This document shows, piece after piece, positions 42,702 through 51,428 of a stretch of 64,000 bases of DNA. Under the pieces are notes generated by a model, which worked only from the letters and a program-made list of their open reading frames with translations, was not told the DNA's origin and did not search any database. The stretch is from CAVSUZ01 sp963834715 (lineage in GTDB: Bacteria > Pseudomonadota > Alphaproteobacteria > Acetobacterales > Acetobacteraceae), in contig CAWIDE010000022.1 of the NCBI GenBank assembly GCA_963834715.1, positions 682,001 through 746,000 of the forward strand, in the 5' to 3' direction. Numbering within the stretch: position 1 is the first letter of the stretch; the number at the start of each line of letters is the position of its first letter. Made by a program: the position numbers and the translations under genes.

Positions 42702-44351
42702 ATGGGCATGCCAAATCAGGCTCAGAATGGTCCGCAACGGGCTGCATTCGGGCGAAGCGAGATAGTAGAGTTTGGCCGGTTCACCCTCAGGCGGCGGCAG
42801 CGGGAGCTGTTGGCGGACGGCCGCCCCATTGAACTTGGTTGTCGCGCATTCGAGGTGTTGCTGGCGCTGATCGATGCTGGCGGCGCGCTGGTCACGAAAG
42901 CCGAACTGCTCGAGCAGGTGTGGCCAAACGTGGCTGTGGAAGAAAACAACCTGCACGTTCAGATTTGCGCAATTCGCCGTGTGTTTGGAGGGGATCGCAA
43001 CCTGATCCAAACGGTTGCCGGCCGCGGCTATCGGTTTGCCGGGACGGTTCGCAGCCAAGCGGAACTGTGCGACGATACCGTTACGACGCCGCGGCTGTCG
43101 ATCATCGTATTGCCGTTCGTGAACCTGGATACCGATGGAACCGCAAACGCCATAGCGGAGGGCATCACCGACACCCTAACCACGGATATTTCGCGGGCTC
43201 TGCCAGGCAGTGTCGTGATTTCACGTGCGAGGGCCTTGGCCTGCGGCAACCGCGGCATTGACGGTCGCTCTCTCTGGCACGAGCTCGGTGCCCGTTACGC
43301 AGTGACGGGCAGTGTATTGGTCGATGCGGACCGTGTGCGCGTGAATGCACATCTTACCGATACCGCGACCGACACGCAGCTCTGGGCCGACCGCTTCGAC
43401 AAGGAGCGTCAAGACGTTCTGTCGTTACAGGACGAGATTGCGGCATGCCTATCAAGAGCGGCGAGTCTGCGGATCATTGAAGCGGAGGCAAGAGAAAGTG
43501 AGCGAGCCGCGGCCCCGAACGCCATCGATTTCATTATCCGCGGCCAGGCCGCGCTGAATCGTGTGAGAACCCCCGGGAGTTTGATCGCGGCGCGCGGTTT
43601 TTTCGAAGAGGCGCTTCGCTTTGATCCGAGCAACGGCGACGCGCTGGCAGGGGTAGCGATCACTCTGATCCTGGAGGTTCTTAACGGCTACTACGATGCC
43701 GGCCGGGCGGAGCGGCTCATGCGCGGTGATGAAATTATCACGGAGGTGCTTGCCAGTGATCCCAACCATTTCCTCGCGCTGAAGGCTCGAGCAGCGCTGT
43801 TGCGGGCGCGCGGCTGGTTCGACGAGGCGATTGCTGCGAACGAGACGGTGATCGCGCGCAGCCCTAGCGAACCGTGGCCGTATGAGGAAATCGGCTTGTG
43901 TTACCTTTATCTTGGGGATCCAGCGGAAGCGATTACGTGGTTTCAAAAGGCGAGCCGGATCGGTCCGCTCGATCCATCCCGCTGGGTTTGGCTGAACGGT
44001 CTTGGCCGTGCGCAAATGTTCCTGGGGCGCGAGGCAAAGGCTGTGCAGTCGCTGCGCTGCGCCGTTACCGCCAACCCCAAGGCCTGTTTCACGCGTGCGT
44101 GCCTGGCAGCAGCTTGCGCGTTAAATGGATGCGAGGCCGAGGCAAAGGCGGCGCTGAGGGCATGCGAGCGGTTGCGCCCCGGCCTGACACTCCAGGCATT
44201 GTCCCGGGCTTGGTCCGTGCCGCTTGAGGCGACGCCCCGGCGTTATCGTGAGTACCACGAACGCCTCATGCTTGGCCTGCGCCGTGCCGGGATGCCGGAG
44301 GGGGTGGAAGCTCCGCAGTCTGCAGCAATATCGGCCGGCTCCGGCAGATAA
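42702..44351 (+). CDS. Soluble winged-helix/TPR regulator (CadC-like DNA-binding domain)
   Basis: A 549-residue protein. Residues of about 20-115 are an OmpR/CadC-type winged helix (LEQVWPNVAVEENNLHVQIC, VAGRGYRFAGTV). A FlgO/TolB-like segment follows (RLSIIVLPFVNLDTDGTANA, YAVTGSVLVDADRVRVNAHL), then TPR repeats of about 275-500 (EALRFDPSNGDALAGVA, EEIGLCYLYLGDPAEAITWF). There is no membrane segment, unlike CadC, so it senses something in the cytoplasm. In proteobacteria such regulators are often next to their targets; candidates here are the downstream SHMT-like and M20 genes. Confidence 0.85.
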   Translation: MGMPNQAQNGPQRAAFGRSEIVEFGRFTLRRRQRELLADGRPIELGCRAFEVLLALIDAGGALVTKAELLEQVWPNVAVEENNLHVQICAIRRVFGGDRNLIQTVAGRGYRFAGTVRSQAELCDDTVTTPRLSIIVLPFVNLDTDGTANAIAEGITDTLTTDISRALPGSVVISRARALACGNRGIDGRSLWHELGARYAVTGSVLVDADRVRVNAHLTDTATDTQLWADRFDKERQDVLSLQDEIAACLSRAASLRIIEAEARESERAAAPNAIDFIIRGQAALNRVRTPGSLIAARGFFEEALRFDPSNGDALAGVAITLILEVLNGYYDAGRAERLMRGDEIITEVLASDPNHFLALKARAALLRARGWFDEAIAANETVIARSPSEPWPYEEIGLCYLYLGDPAEAITWFQKASRIGPLDPSRWVWLNGLGRAQMFLGREAKAVQSLRCAVTANPKACFTRACLAAACALNGCEAEAKAALRACERLRPGLTLQALSRAWSVPLEATPRRYREYHERLMLGLRRAGMPEGVEAPQSAAISAGSGR

Positions 44352-44543
44352 TTGATCCGAGAGGGAAACCCCCTATTGGACGCTCGCTACACACAAGTGG
44401 ACGCGTGGCGCTCTCCCAGTAAATAGTTGGTACGGCACTCGCGATAACACCAGGGACGTAGCTTATATTGGCGCGGACGGGCTTCATCCGCAGTCACGAA
44501 GGGGAGGTGGCATGCTTCAACGTCGGTCGTGGGTACCTGAGGC

Positions 44544-45827
44544 ATGCGAGGATTAGGTGCAGGCGGTTGCCGAGCGGGTTTCGAGGCAAGGGCGGACGCG
44601 ACGGAGAAGGAGTTGCATGCGCTGATTGCACGGAACCGTGAGATTCATGAGCGCAGGTGCATCAACCTCAATCCTGCGACGAATGTGCTCAATCCGAAAA
44701 CGGAGGCGATGCTGGCGCAGGGGTTGGGGACGCGGGTCTCGCTTGGGTATCCGGGCGATAAGTATGAGATGGGGCTGGAAGCAATCGAGCAAATCGAGAT
44801 CATTGCGGCGGAGCTGGCGGCGGAGGTGTTTGGGGCGCGGTTTGTGGAGATACGCGTACCGTCCGGGGCGATTGCTAATTTGTACGTGTTCATGGCCACG
44901 GCCAGGCCGGGTGATGTGATAATCGCTCCGCCGCCGGAGATTGGGGGGCATGCGACGCACCATGTGGCGGGAGCGGCAGGATTGTATGGTGTGGTAACTC
45001 ATGCGGCGACGGTTGATGCGGCGGGCTATACCGTGGATGTGGAGGCGTTGCGAGAAAATGCGCGAAGGTTGCGGCCGCAACTGATTACGATTGGGGGGAG
45101 TTTGAACTTGTTTCCTCATCCGGTGCGGGAGATCAGGCAGATTGCGGATGAGGTGGGTGCGTGGGTGCTGTTCGATGCGGCGCATCTTTCGGGGATGATT
45201 GCCGGCCGGGCATGGCAGCAGCCTCTGGAAGAGGGGGCGCATGTCATGACCATGAGCACGTACAAGAGTTTGGGCGGGCCGGCCTCGGGGTTAGCTATTA
45301 CCAATCATGAGGAGCTGGCACGGCGGATCGACGCAATCGCGTATCCGGGGCTGACGGCGAATTTCGATGTCGCGAAGTCGGCCTGCCTGGCGATGGCGCT
45401 GCTCGATTGGAAGGAGTATGGGCAGGCGTACGCGGCGGAGATGGCGGCAACCGCGCATGCTCTCGCGGAGGCGCTGTCGGCGCGAGGGGTGCCGGTGTTT
45501 GCACGCCAGCAGGGGATGACGCAGTCGCATCAGTTCGCGGTAGAGGCAGGGCGGTATGGCGGGGGGCAAGCGGCGGCGAAGCTGCTTGCCCGGGCGAACA
45601 TTCTGTCGTGCGGGATTGGGTTACCGGTTATGCCGGTCGCAGGAGATACGAACGGGTTGAGGATAGGGACGCCAGAGATCGTGCGCTGGGGGATGGGCGT
45701 CGAGGAGATGGCGAAGGTGGGCGGCTTCGTTGCCGACGTGCTGGAGGGGCGGCGGGACGTGGAGGAGGTGGGACGGGACGTGACGGCGTTTCGGGGGCGG
45801 TTCACCAAGCTGCGGTTTGTGCGGTAG
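44544..45827 (+). CDS. Serine hydroxymethyltransferase-like PLP enzyme
   Basis: A 427-residue fold-type I aminotransferase-like protein related to GlyA. The PLP lysine is in VMTMSTYKSLGGPASGLAIT; NLNPATNVLNPKTEAM corresponds to the GlyA N-terminal SENxxSP region but differs from it, and GYPGDKYEMG to the YAEGYPGKRYYGG region. The divergence suggests a catabolic or aldolase paralogue and not the housekeeping enzyme. The start codon has only a weak ribosome site. It precedes the M20 gene on the same strand. Confidence 0.8.
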   Translation: MRGLGAGGCRAGFEARADATEKELHALIARNREIHERRCINLNPATNVLNPKTEAMLAQGLGTRVSLGYPGDKYEMGLEAIEQIEIIAAELAAEVFGARFVEIRVPSGAIANLYVFMATARPGDVIIAPPPEIGGHATHHVAGAAGLYGVVTHAATVDAAGYTVDVEALRENARRLRPQLITIGGSLNLFPHPVREIRQIADEVGAWVLFDAAHLSGMIAGRAWQQPLEEGAHVMTMSTYKSLGGPASGLAITNHEELARRIDAIAYPGLTANFDVAKSACLAMALLDWKEYGQAYAAEMAATAHALAEALSARGVPVFARQQGMTQSHQFAVEAGRYGGGQAAAKLLARANILSCGIGLPVMPVAGDTNGLRIGTPEIVRWGMGVEEMAKVGGFVADVLEGRRDVEEVGRDVTAFRGRFTKLRFVR

Positions 45828-45848
45828 GGTGTGCGACGAAGCGCACGA

Positions 45849-45869
45849 CCCCCGGGTCATGCCCGGGGG
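45849..45869. repeat. Intergenic palindrome between the SHMT-like and M20 genes
   Basis: A perfect 8-bp stem, CCCCCGGG with CCCGGGGG, encloses the loop TCATG. The adjacent AAGGATTGCTTCGTCCCCCG and CCTTCGCCAGGG are part of a common intergenic repeat type. It has no T tract, so it is not a typical terminator. Confidence 0.55.
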
Positions 45870-45933
45870 CAAGGATTGCTTCGTCCCCCGGCCTTCGCCA
45901 GGGTCCTCGCAATCACACCGAGCAGGAGATTTC

Positions 45934-47103
45934 ATGAGCACACTCGAGGCTGTTCGCCGGTATCAGGATGAGCTGGTTACGATCCGGCGGGATATCCACG
46001 CGCATCCGGAGTTGGGGCTGGAGGAGCATCGCACGGCCGAGCTTGTTGCGCAGAAGCTGGAGGAGTGGGGCATCGAGGTGCATCGCGGGATCGGCGGCAC
46101 GGGCGTCGTGGGGGTGCTGCGGTCGGGCAATGGGCCGGGGGCGGTCGGGCTACGGGCGGACATGGACGCGCTGCCGATTCATGAGGCAACCAATTTGCCA
46201 TATGCCAGCCGGAATGCGGGCAAGATGCATGCCTGTGGCCATGACGGGCACACGACGATGTTGCTAGGTGCGGCGCGATATCTCGCGGAAACGCGTGCAT
46301 TCAGCGGCACTGTGAATTTCATTTTCCAGCCGGGCGAGGAGGGAGTTGGCGGTGCGCTCGCGATGCTGAAAGATGGGTTGTTTCAAAAGTTCCCGTGTGA
46401 CGCGATTTATGGGATGCACAACCGGCCGAGCATGCCAGTTGGCCAATACGGCATTACGCCTGGAACGGCGATGGCTGGTGGCGGGTTCTTCGATATCATT
46501 ATTACGGGGCGTGGTGCGCATGGTGCACGGCCGGAGGAGAGCATAGATCCGGTGCTGGTTGCCTGCCATATTGGGACGGCACTGCAGTCGATAGTTTCGC
46601 GCAATGCGTCACCGCGGGAGATCGCGGTTTTGAGTATCACGAAGATCCACGCGGGCGACGCGTATAATGTTATTCCGGAGAGGGCCGTGCTGTCAGGGAC
46701 TGTGCGAACCATGCGGCGGGAAACGATGGAGCTGATTGAACAGTCGATGGGGCGGATCGTGGCCAATATTGCGGCGGGGTTCGGGGCGAGCGGGACTGTT
46801 GATTTCCGGATGATGTTCGCGCCGCTGGTCAACCAACCGGAGCAGACGGTGGCGATTGCGGATGCCGCGGCTGAGCTGGTGGGGGAGGAGAATGTGGATC
46901 GGAACAAGCCGCCTGCTGTTGCCTCCGAGGATTTCAGTTTCATGATGGAGCAGGTACCAGGGGCGTATATAAATTTGGGGAATGGGGAGGAAAGTAGGCC
47001 GGTGCATAATCCGGGGTATGATTTTAATGATGAGGCGATTCCGTATGGGGTGGCCTTATTCGCGCGGCTCGCGGAGCGAGAGTTGCGGCGACAGGAGGTT
47101 TGA
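45934..47103 (+). CDS. M20 family amidohydrolase (hippurate hydrolase-like)
   Basis: A 389-residue metal-dependent aminoacylase. Zinc-site motifs are RRDIHAHPELGLEEHRTAEL, KMHACGHDGHTTMLLGAARY and FQPGEEGVGGALAML, with a C-terminal ASEDFSFMMEQVPG. AGGAG precedes the ATG at 45934. Family members cleave N-acyl or N-carbamoyl amino acids. Following the SHMT-like gene, it may be part of an amino-acid derivative pathway. Confidence 0.92.
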   Translation: MSTLEAVRRYQDELVTIRRDIHAHPELGLEEHRTAELVAQKLEEWGIEVHRGIGGTGVVGVLRSGNGPGAVGLRADMDALPIHEATNLPYASRNAGKMHACGHDGHTTMLLGAARYLAETRAFSGTVNFIFQPGEEGVGGALAMLKDGLFQKFPCDAIYGMHNRPSMPVGQYGITPGTAMAGGGFFDIIITGRGAHGARPEESIDPVLVACHIGTALQSIVSRNASPREIAVLSITKIHAGDAYNVIPERAVLSGTVRTMRRETMELIEQSMGRIVANIAAGFGASGTVDFRMMFAPLVNQPEQTVAIADAAAELVGEENVDRNKPPAVASEDFSFMMEQVPGAYINLGNGEESRPVHNPGYDFNDEAIPYGVALFARLAERELRRQEV

Positions 47104-47189
47104 GGAGGCCAGGAGAAGATTTACCACGGAGACACAGAGAGACACGGAGGTTGGTTTAGGCGCTTCGTGTCTCTCTGCTGTTGATGTTA
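47104..47189. other. Short intergenic region with a common repeat-like word
   Basis: The text ACCACGGAGACACAGAGAGA followed by CACGGAGG occurs between two convergent genes. Very similar words are found scattered in many bacterial genomes. No hairpin with a T tract is visible. Confidence 0.3.
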
Positions 47190-48410
47190 TCAAGCGGCGA
47201 TAGCGGGGCGGCGCTGGTTTGGGTTGAGATAGTCGCTCATCTTATCGGCGTACCATTCGACGAATTTGATGACGTGGGTTTCACGGACTTGGGAGTAGGG
47301 GCCCGGCTGATAGCCGAGGCTGGCAACGCCTTCCTGGTTGCGTTCGCATAACTCGCCATCCTGCGCGTTGGTGACCGACCATAGTTCGGGGAGTTTTTGC
47401 GGGTCGTAGTCTTTTCCTTCCTCGGCATCGGAACTTACGAACCAAGTGGACCGGACGAGAGTACGCTCAGCGGATTGAGGCAGAATGTGGAAGAAGAATG
47501 CGTAGTCGGGCAGGACATGGGCGAACATGCTGGGGAAGTGGAACCAGCGCATAGAGCCGATGCGGTTATCTTTTATGTCGCCCAGCGGTTTGGCGCAGAG
47601 CGGTTTGCCGTCGAAGGACAAGGTGAGGGCGCCGCGTGTGAGTGGCATGCGGCTGAGCTGAAAATCATTGCCGATGGCGTTGCCGGGGGTGAGGCCTGCT
47701 TCGCGGCAGATGCGCGCATGTTCGATGACGAGCGGATCGGAGGAATCAGCATCGAAGCGGAGGAAGAAGGTGCGGGAGAGTTCGGGATGGCGGGCGTGGC
47801 AGTGGTAGCACTCCCGCGAGTTTTCGACCACAAGCTTCCAATTCGCTTTGATGACGATGTCTTCTGAGTAAACGAGTTTCGCGCCGCGCAGATCGTGTGG
47901 TGCCAGGCGGGGCCGGAGCGCGTCGGCGAATTCGCTGAAATCGGGCGGCTCATCAGCGAGGCAGACGAAGATCAGGCCTTCCAGGAGCCCGACATGAACG
48001 GGCCTGAGGCTGATGCCGGACGGGTCGAATTCGTCCTGCATTTCGCCAGCGTAAGTGAGCTGGCCCTTCAGGTTGTAGGTCCACTGGTGGTACGGGCAGG
48101 CGAGGGAGCGGACATGGCCGCGCTGCTGCTGACAGATGGTGGAGCCTCGGTGCCGGCAGGTATTGAAGAAGGCGGTGATGTTGCCGTCGTTGTCGCGCAG
48201 CACGACGACGGGGCTGCGGGCGATGGTGAGGGTGATGTAGTCCCCGGGTTCTTTCAGTTCGCATTCAAGGCCGGCGAAGATCCACTTGCGTTCGTAGATG
48301 CCATGCATGTCGAGTTGGTAGAAATCGGGATCGATATAGAAGGGCTGTGGCAGAGTGTGTGCGCGTTTGCGGCCGGCCAGCAGCGCGGACATTTCAGGGG
48401 CAGCAGTCAT
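47190..48410 (-). CDS. Rieske oxygenase large subunit (betaine/stachydrine demethylase-like)
   Basis: A 406-residue ring-hydroxylating-type oxygenase alpha subunit. The Rieske centre is CRHRGSTICQQQRGH and LACPYHQWTYNLKGQ; the mononuclear iron site follows KLVVENSRECYHCHARHPEL. The pattern is close to the glycine betaine/proline betaine N-demethylases (GbcA, Stc2). The ATG at 48410 begins MTAAPEMSALL. It is the third gene of an operon with two amine-oxidising flavoproteins, which supports N-demethylation of a quaternary amine. The reductase partner is not in the window. Confidence 0.85.
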   Translation of the reverse strand: MTAAPEMSALLAGRKRAHTLPQPFYIDPDFYQLDMHGIYERKWIFAGLECELKEPGDYITLTIARSPVVVLRDNDGNITAFFNTCRHRGSTICQQQRGHVRSLACPYHQWTYNLKGQLTYAGEMQDEFDPSGISLRPVHVGLLEGLIFVCLADEPPDFSEFADALRPRLAPHDLRGAKLVYSEDIVIKANWKLVVENSRECYHCHARHPELSRTFFLRFDADSSDPLVIEHARICREAGLTPGNAIGNDFQLSRMPLTRGALTLSFDGKPLCAKPLGDIKDNRIGSMRWFHFPSMFAHVLPDYAFFFHILPQSAERTLVRSTWFVSSDAEEGKDYDPQKLPELWSVTNAQDGELCERNQEGVASLGYQPGPYSQVRETHVIKFVEWYADKMSDYLNPNQRRPAIAA

Positions 48411-48414
48411 GCGG

Positions 48415-49662
48415 TTACTCCGGGAGGCCCTCACCCGGCGGGGCTCGCGCCGCGCCGACCTCTCCCGCAAGCGGGAGAGGTGACGATATTCTGCCGGTTG
48501 GGTGCGGTTGTGTCGAGGTCTCCGGGGACCAGGGGAGCCAGCCGGCCTGGACCTGCCAGTTGGGGTCGAGATCGTGGAAGCGGTTGAGCTTGAGCCAGGT
48601 AAGGTCGGCGAAGTCGCAGCGTCCTTGGGTGACCAGTTGTGCCAGGGCATGGCCGGAGGCGGGGGAGAGACCGAAGCCGACGCTGGACATGGTTGCGATG
48701 ACGACATTCGAGGGGTCTTCGAGCCGGTCCAGAATGGGGCGGCCGTCGGGCGTGTTTTCGACGATGCCGGCCCAGGTGCGGATGACGCGGATGTGTGCCG
48801 CCTTGGGAAAGAGCTCGGCGAGGCGGCGGGCGATGTTGCACACGACGGGGGTGTTCACGGCGCGCGGGGTATGGGAGTCGGGGAGCTCGATCCACTCGTG
48901 GGGTCCGCCGCCGAAGGCGAGATTGCCGCGGAGGGTCTGGCGGCCGTAGAGGCCGTTGCCGTCAACGCCGCCGAGGCGGAGCACGGGGAGGGGCTCGGTG
49001 ACGATCATCTCAGCGCGGGCGGGGGCGAGGGGCACATGAACACCGATCATGGCGGTGAGCTGGGCGATGTGCGGACCGGCGGCGATCACCACCGCGTCGC
49101 AGCCGAGCTCGCCTTGGCCGGTCCCGACTGCAACAGCCTTTCCGGCATGGCAGCGGATGGCGGTGACGGTGGTGTGCTGCAGAATGGTGCCGCCGAGGTC
49201 CTGGATGGCCCAGGCGAACGCCTGGACTGTGCGTTGCGGGTTGGCGTGGCCGCCGAAGTGGCTGAGCACGCCGCCGGCGACGGTAACACCCACCCACGGG
49301 ACGAGCTCGCGGAGGGCAGGGGGATCGAGGATGTCCACCTGGAAGCCCTGGGAGACGGCGAGCTGGGCGCTGTGGGTATAGACTTCGAGCTGGGCTGGGG
49401 TGACGGCGATACGGATGCGCTGACGCTGATACTCGGTGGGGTAGCCGAGGAGTTCGTCCATCATCGGCCAGAGGCGCTGTTCCTCGCGGAAGAGCGGGCT
49501 CGCGGGGTGGGTAGCGCCGCCCCCGTTACGGCCTGATGCTTCCCAGCCAACGATGCCTTTCTCGACCACGGTGACGCGGACGCCGTCGCGGGAAAGCCAC
49601 CAGGCGGTGCTGAGGCCCGTCACGCCGCCGCCGATTATCACGACGTGGGTGCTTGGGTTCAT
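48415..49662 (-). CDS. FAD-dependent amine oxidoreductase (DAO family), C-terminus run into a repeat
   Basis: A 415-residue DAO-fold flavoprotein (sarcosine oxidase/DadA-like). The FAD loop is HVVIIGGGVTGLSTAWWLSR, with GWEASGRNGGGATHPASP and a late TPDGRPILDRL. The last 24 residues (ending LPLAGEVGAARAPPGEGLPE) are encoded by a dispersed palindromic repeat, so the natural end was probably earlier. Its start overlaps the stop of the upstream flavoprotein gene (ATGA). It would oxidise a secondary or N-methyl amine. Confidence 0.87.
   Translation of the reverse strand: MNPSTHVVIIGGGVTGLSTAWWLSRDGVRVTVVEKGIVGWEASGRNGGGATHPASPLFREEQRLWPMMDELLGYPTEYQRQRIRIAVTPAQLEVYTHSAQLAVSQGFQVDILDPPALRELVPWVGVTVAGGVLSHFGGHANPQRTVQAFAWAIQDLGGTILQHTTVTAIRCHAGKAVAVGTGQGELGCDAVVIAAGPHIAQLTAMIGVHVPLAPARAEMIVTEPLPVLRLGGVDGNGLYGRQTLRGNLAFGGGPHEWIELPDSHTPRAVNTPVVCNIARRLAELFPKAAHIRVIRTWAGIVENTPDGRPILDRLEDPSNVVIATMSSVGFGLSPASGHALAQLVTQGRCDFADLTWLKLNRFHDLDPNWQVQAGWLPWSPETSTQPHPTGRISSPLPLAGEVGAARAPPGEGLPE
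48428..48483 (-). repeat. Dispersed palindromic repeat, copy 2 (encodes a protein C-terminus)
   Basis: Reads CCTCACCCGGCGGGGCTCGC and CCGACCTCTCCCGCAAGCGG then GAGAGGTGA. The hairpin is CTCTCCCGC / GCGGGAGAG. It lies in frame at the end of the DAO gene and supplies its last codons, and stops just five bases before the start region of the Rieske oxygenase gene. Confidence 0.8.
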
Positions 49663-51245
49663 TTTACGATGCCCCGAAGGCCAACGCGGTCATCGAGGGG
49701 GTCTATTACATCCGGAACTTTCTCCCATTGCGGAAGCCATTGGCTGGGGATGCCGAACCAGATCGGCCATTGCTCGCGCATTTCGGCCGGTTCGTCATGT
49801 GCGGCGAGCACGTTGAGCGGCAACGGGCGGAGGGGTGCGCGGTAGCTCGGCATCAGGACGCTGCCGGTGGGCTGATTGCTCTGCATGGCGAGGAGGAGCT
49901 GGATCTGTTCGCGGCAGCGGCGGCCCTGGCAGACGCCCATGCCGGCGCGGGTCAGCCGTTTGATCTGGTCCTGGTTGATCGGGCCGTCGGCGGCGAGGGT
50001 GCGCAGGTTGCGGTGCGCGAGCTTGGTTTCGTCGTAGCGCAGGTAGCGGGGTGGGCGGACGCCGAGCAGGTCGCGGTGGGTGACTTCTTCGCAGCGGCAG
50101 ATGAGGGTGTCATCGGTCGTGTGGGCTTGCAGCCATTGGCGGCGGAGTGCATCGCGGTCGACCTCACCCGCCGCGCTTCGCCCGGCGACCTCTCCCAAAG
50201 GGAGAGGCGAATGCAGGCCGACATCGGCGGCGGCGGCGCGCGCGGCGCGCTGGCCGGAGGCAACGCCGATGGTTTCATCGGCAAGTGCCGCGTCGGTAAT
50301 CCCGGTGCAGTCCCCGGCGGCGTAAACTCCGGGAACTGAGGTGCGGCCGTACGCTTCGGTGGTGGGAACAAAGCCGCCCAGGTCGGGGCGCCACGTGATA
50401 GTGCAGCCGAGCAGGTCGAAGGCTTCGATAGTGGGGACGAGGTCGGTGGCACAGATGATGGTGTCGCAGGGGAGATCGCGGGTCGCGTTCGGGTCTGCTA
50501 GCGGCGCAATGCGAATCGCCTCGAGTTGGCCGGCGTGGCTGAGGACGCCGCGGATGGTGTGGCCGCTGAAGACCTCGCAGGGTGGGTTGTGCGGGGGTTG
50601 GGTTCGGATGTCGATGATTGCGGTAACTTCGAGACCGGCGGCGAGAGCGTTTTTGGCGGTAAGCGTACCCAGGGTGCCTGCGCCGAGGATTGCAATGCGG
50701 CGGCCGGAAAAGGCCTGGTAGAGATTGGTTGCAGTTGCGAAGGCCTGGGCGCCGATGACACCTGGTGCGTCCCAGCCGGGAAACGCGAGAGCGAGGTCGC
50801 GGGCTCCGGCGGCAATGATAATGCGATCAAATGCAACGAGCCAGGAGTGTTCCTCATCGGCGAGGCCGAGCAGGTTATGCGGTAGCGTTCGGCTGGTTGG
50901 GCCGGTGGCAAATGCGCCCCAGGCGTAAACGCCAATCTGGAGGTCGATGCCCACTTCCGCAACCTGTTCGAGTTGCGGGCGTGCGGTGATGATCCGCTCG
51001 ACCATGCGCGGCTTGTTTTGGACGGAGGCATCGAGACGCTCGCTGAACAGGTAGGGGATGTCCAGGCCGATCAGGCCGGCCGAGACGGGGTGCTCGTCGA
51101 TCAGCATGACGTCGAAGCCGAGTTGCTTTGCTTCGAGGGCTGCGGCGAGGCCGGCGGGCCCGGCACCGAGAACCACGAGTTGCGGGTGGGCGGCGATCGG
51201 GAAGTGCTTGCCGGCGAGGGAGGCTGGGTCGATGTTCGGGGGCAT
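49659..51245 (-). CDS. FAD/NAD(P)-dependent oxidoreductase with 2Fe-2S-binding C-terminus (SoxA/OoxA/HcnB-like)
   Basis: A 528-residue flavoprotein. The FAD site is QLVVLGAGPAGLAAALEAKQ, the second dinucleotide site is RIAILGAGTLGTLTAKNALA, and GVYAAGDCTGI closes the FAD domain. The C-terminus has the cysteine pattern LICRCEEVTHRDL and GMGVCQGRRCREQ of OoxA/HcnB-type electron-transfer subunits. Between them (about residues 346-361) a dispersed repeat has been inserted in frame. With the DAO gene it resembles the two-subunit opine or hydroxyproline dehydrogenases. Confidence 0.87.
   Translation of the reverse strand: MPPNIDPASLAGKHFPIAAHPQLVVLGAGPAGLAAALEAKQLGFDVMLIDEHPVSAGLIGLDIPYLFSERLDASVQNKPRMVERIITARPQLEQVAEVGIDLQIGVYAWGAFATGPTSRTLPHNLLGLADEEHSWLVAFDRIIIAAGARDLALAFPGWDAPGVIGAQAFATATNLYQAFSGRRIAILGAGTLGTLTAKNALAAGLEVTAIIDIRTQPPHNPPCEVFSGHTIRGVLSHAGQLEAIRIAPLADPNATRDLPCDTIICATDLVPTIEAFDLLGCTITWRPDLGGFVPTTEAYGRTSVPGVYAAGDCTGITDAALADETIGVASGQRAARAAAADVGLHSPLPLGEVAGRSAAGEVDRDALRRQWLQAHTTDDTLICRCEEVTHRDLLGVRPPRYLRYDETKLAHRNLRTLAADGPINQDQIKRLTRAGMGVCQGRRCREQIQLLLAMQSNQPTGSVLMPSYRAPLRPLPLNVLAAHDEPAEMREQWPIWFGIPSQWLPQWEKVPDVIDPLDDRVGLRGIVK
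50160..50212 (-). repeat. Dispersed palindromic repeat, copy 3, inserted in frame in a gene
   Basis: Reads GACCTCACCCGCCGCGCTTC and GCCCGGCGACCTCTCCCAAA then GGGAGAGGCG. On the coding strand it encodes HSPLPLGEVAGRSAAGEV, a 16-18-residue insert between the FAD domain and the cysteine-rich domain of the flavoprotein. The frame is kept. Confidence 0.85.
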
Positions 51246-51260
51246 GGGTGTTCCACTGTC

Positions 51261-51299
51261 CTTGCGCAGATGGCCGGGTCAAGCCCGGCGATGACGGGA
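51261..51299 (+). repeat. Palindromic repeat upstream of bactofilin (inverted copy at 52073)
   Basis: Reads CTTGCGCAGATGGCCGGGTC and AAGCCCGGCGATGACGGG. The hairpin CCGGGTCAAGCCCGG is at its centre. The same unit, in the opposite orientation, follows the bactofilin gene. Confidence 0.7.
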
Positions 51300-51428
51300 A
51301 ACCGGGCGCGGCTCTCCTCCGCCAGCCCACGGTCCGTTCACTACTTTCGCTTGGCCCAACTCGCCGCCCGGTGCTAGCCAGCCTCGATGCCGATTCCTGA
51401 TGCCTTCCTCGATAAGGGTGGGGAGCCC

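Noticed and set aside
45849..45869. Rho-independent terminator after the SHMT-like gene
   Set aside because: Strong hairpin but no T tract, and the sequence matches a dispersed repeat style.
48502..49536. Plus-strand 344-codon open frame opposite the DAO flavoprotein
   Set aside because: No domain; the minus strand has a clear FAD-binding motif and operon context.
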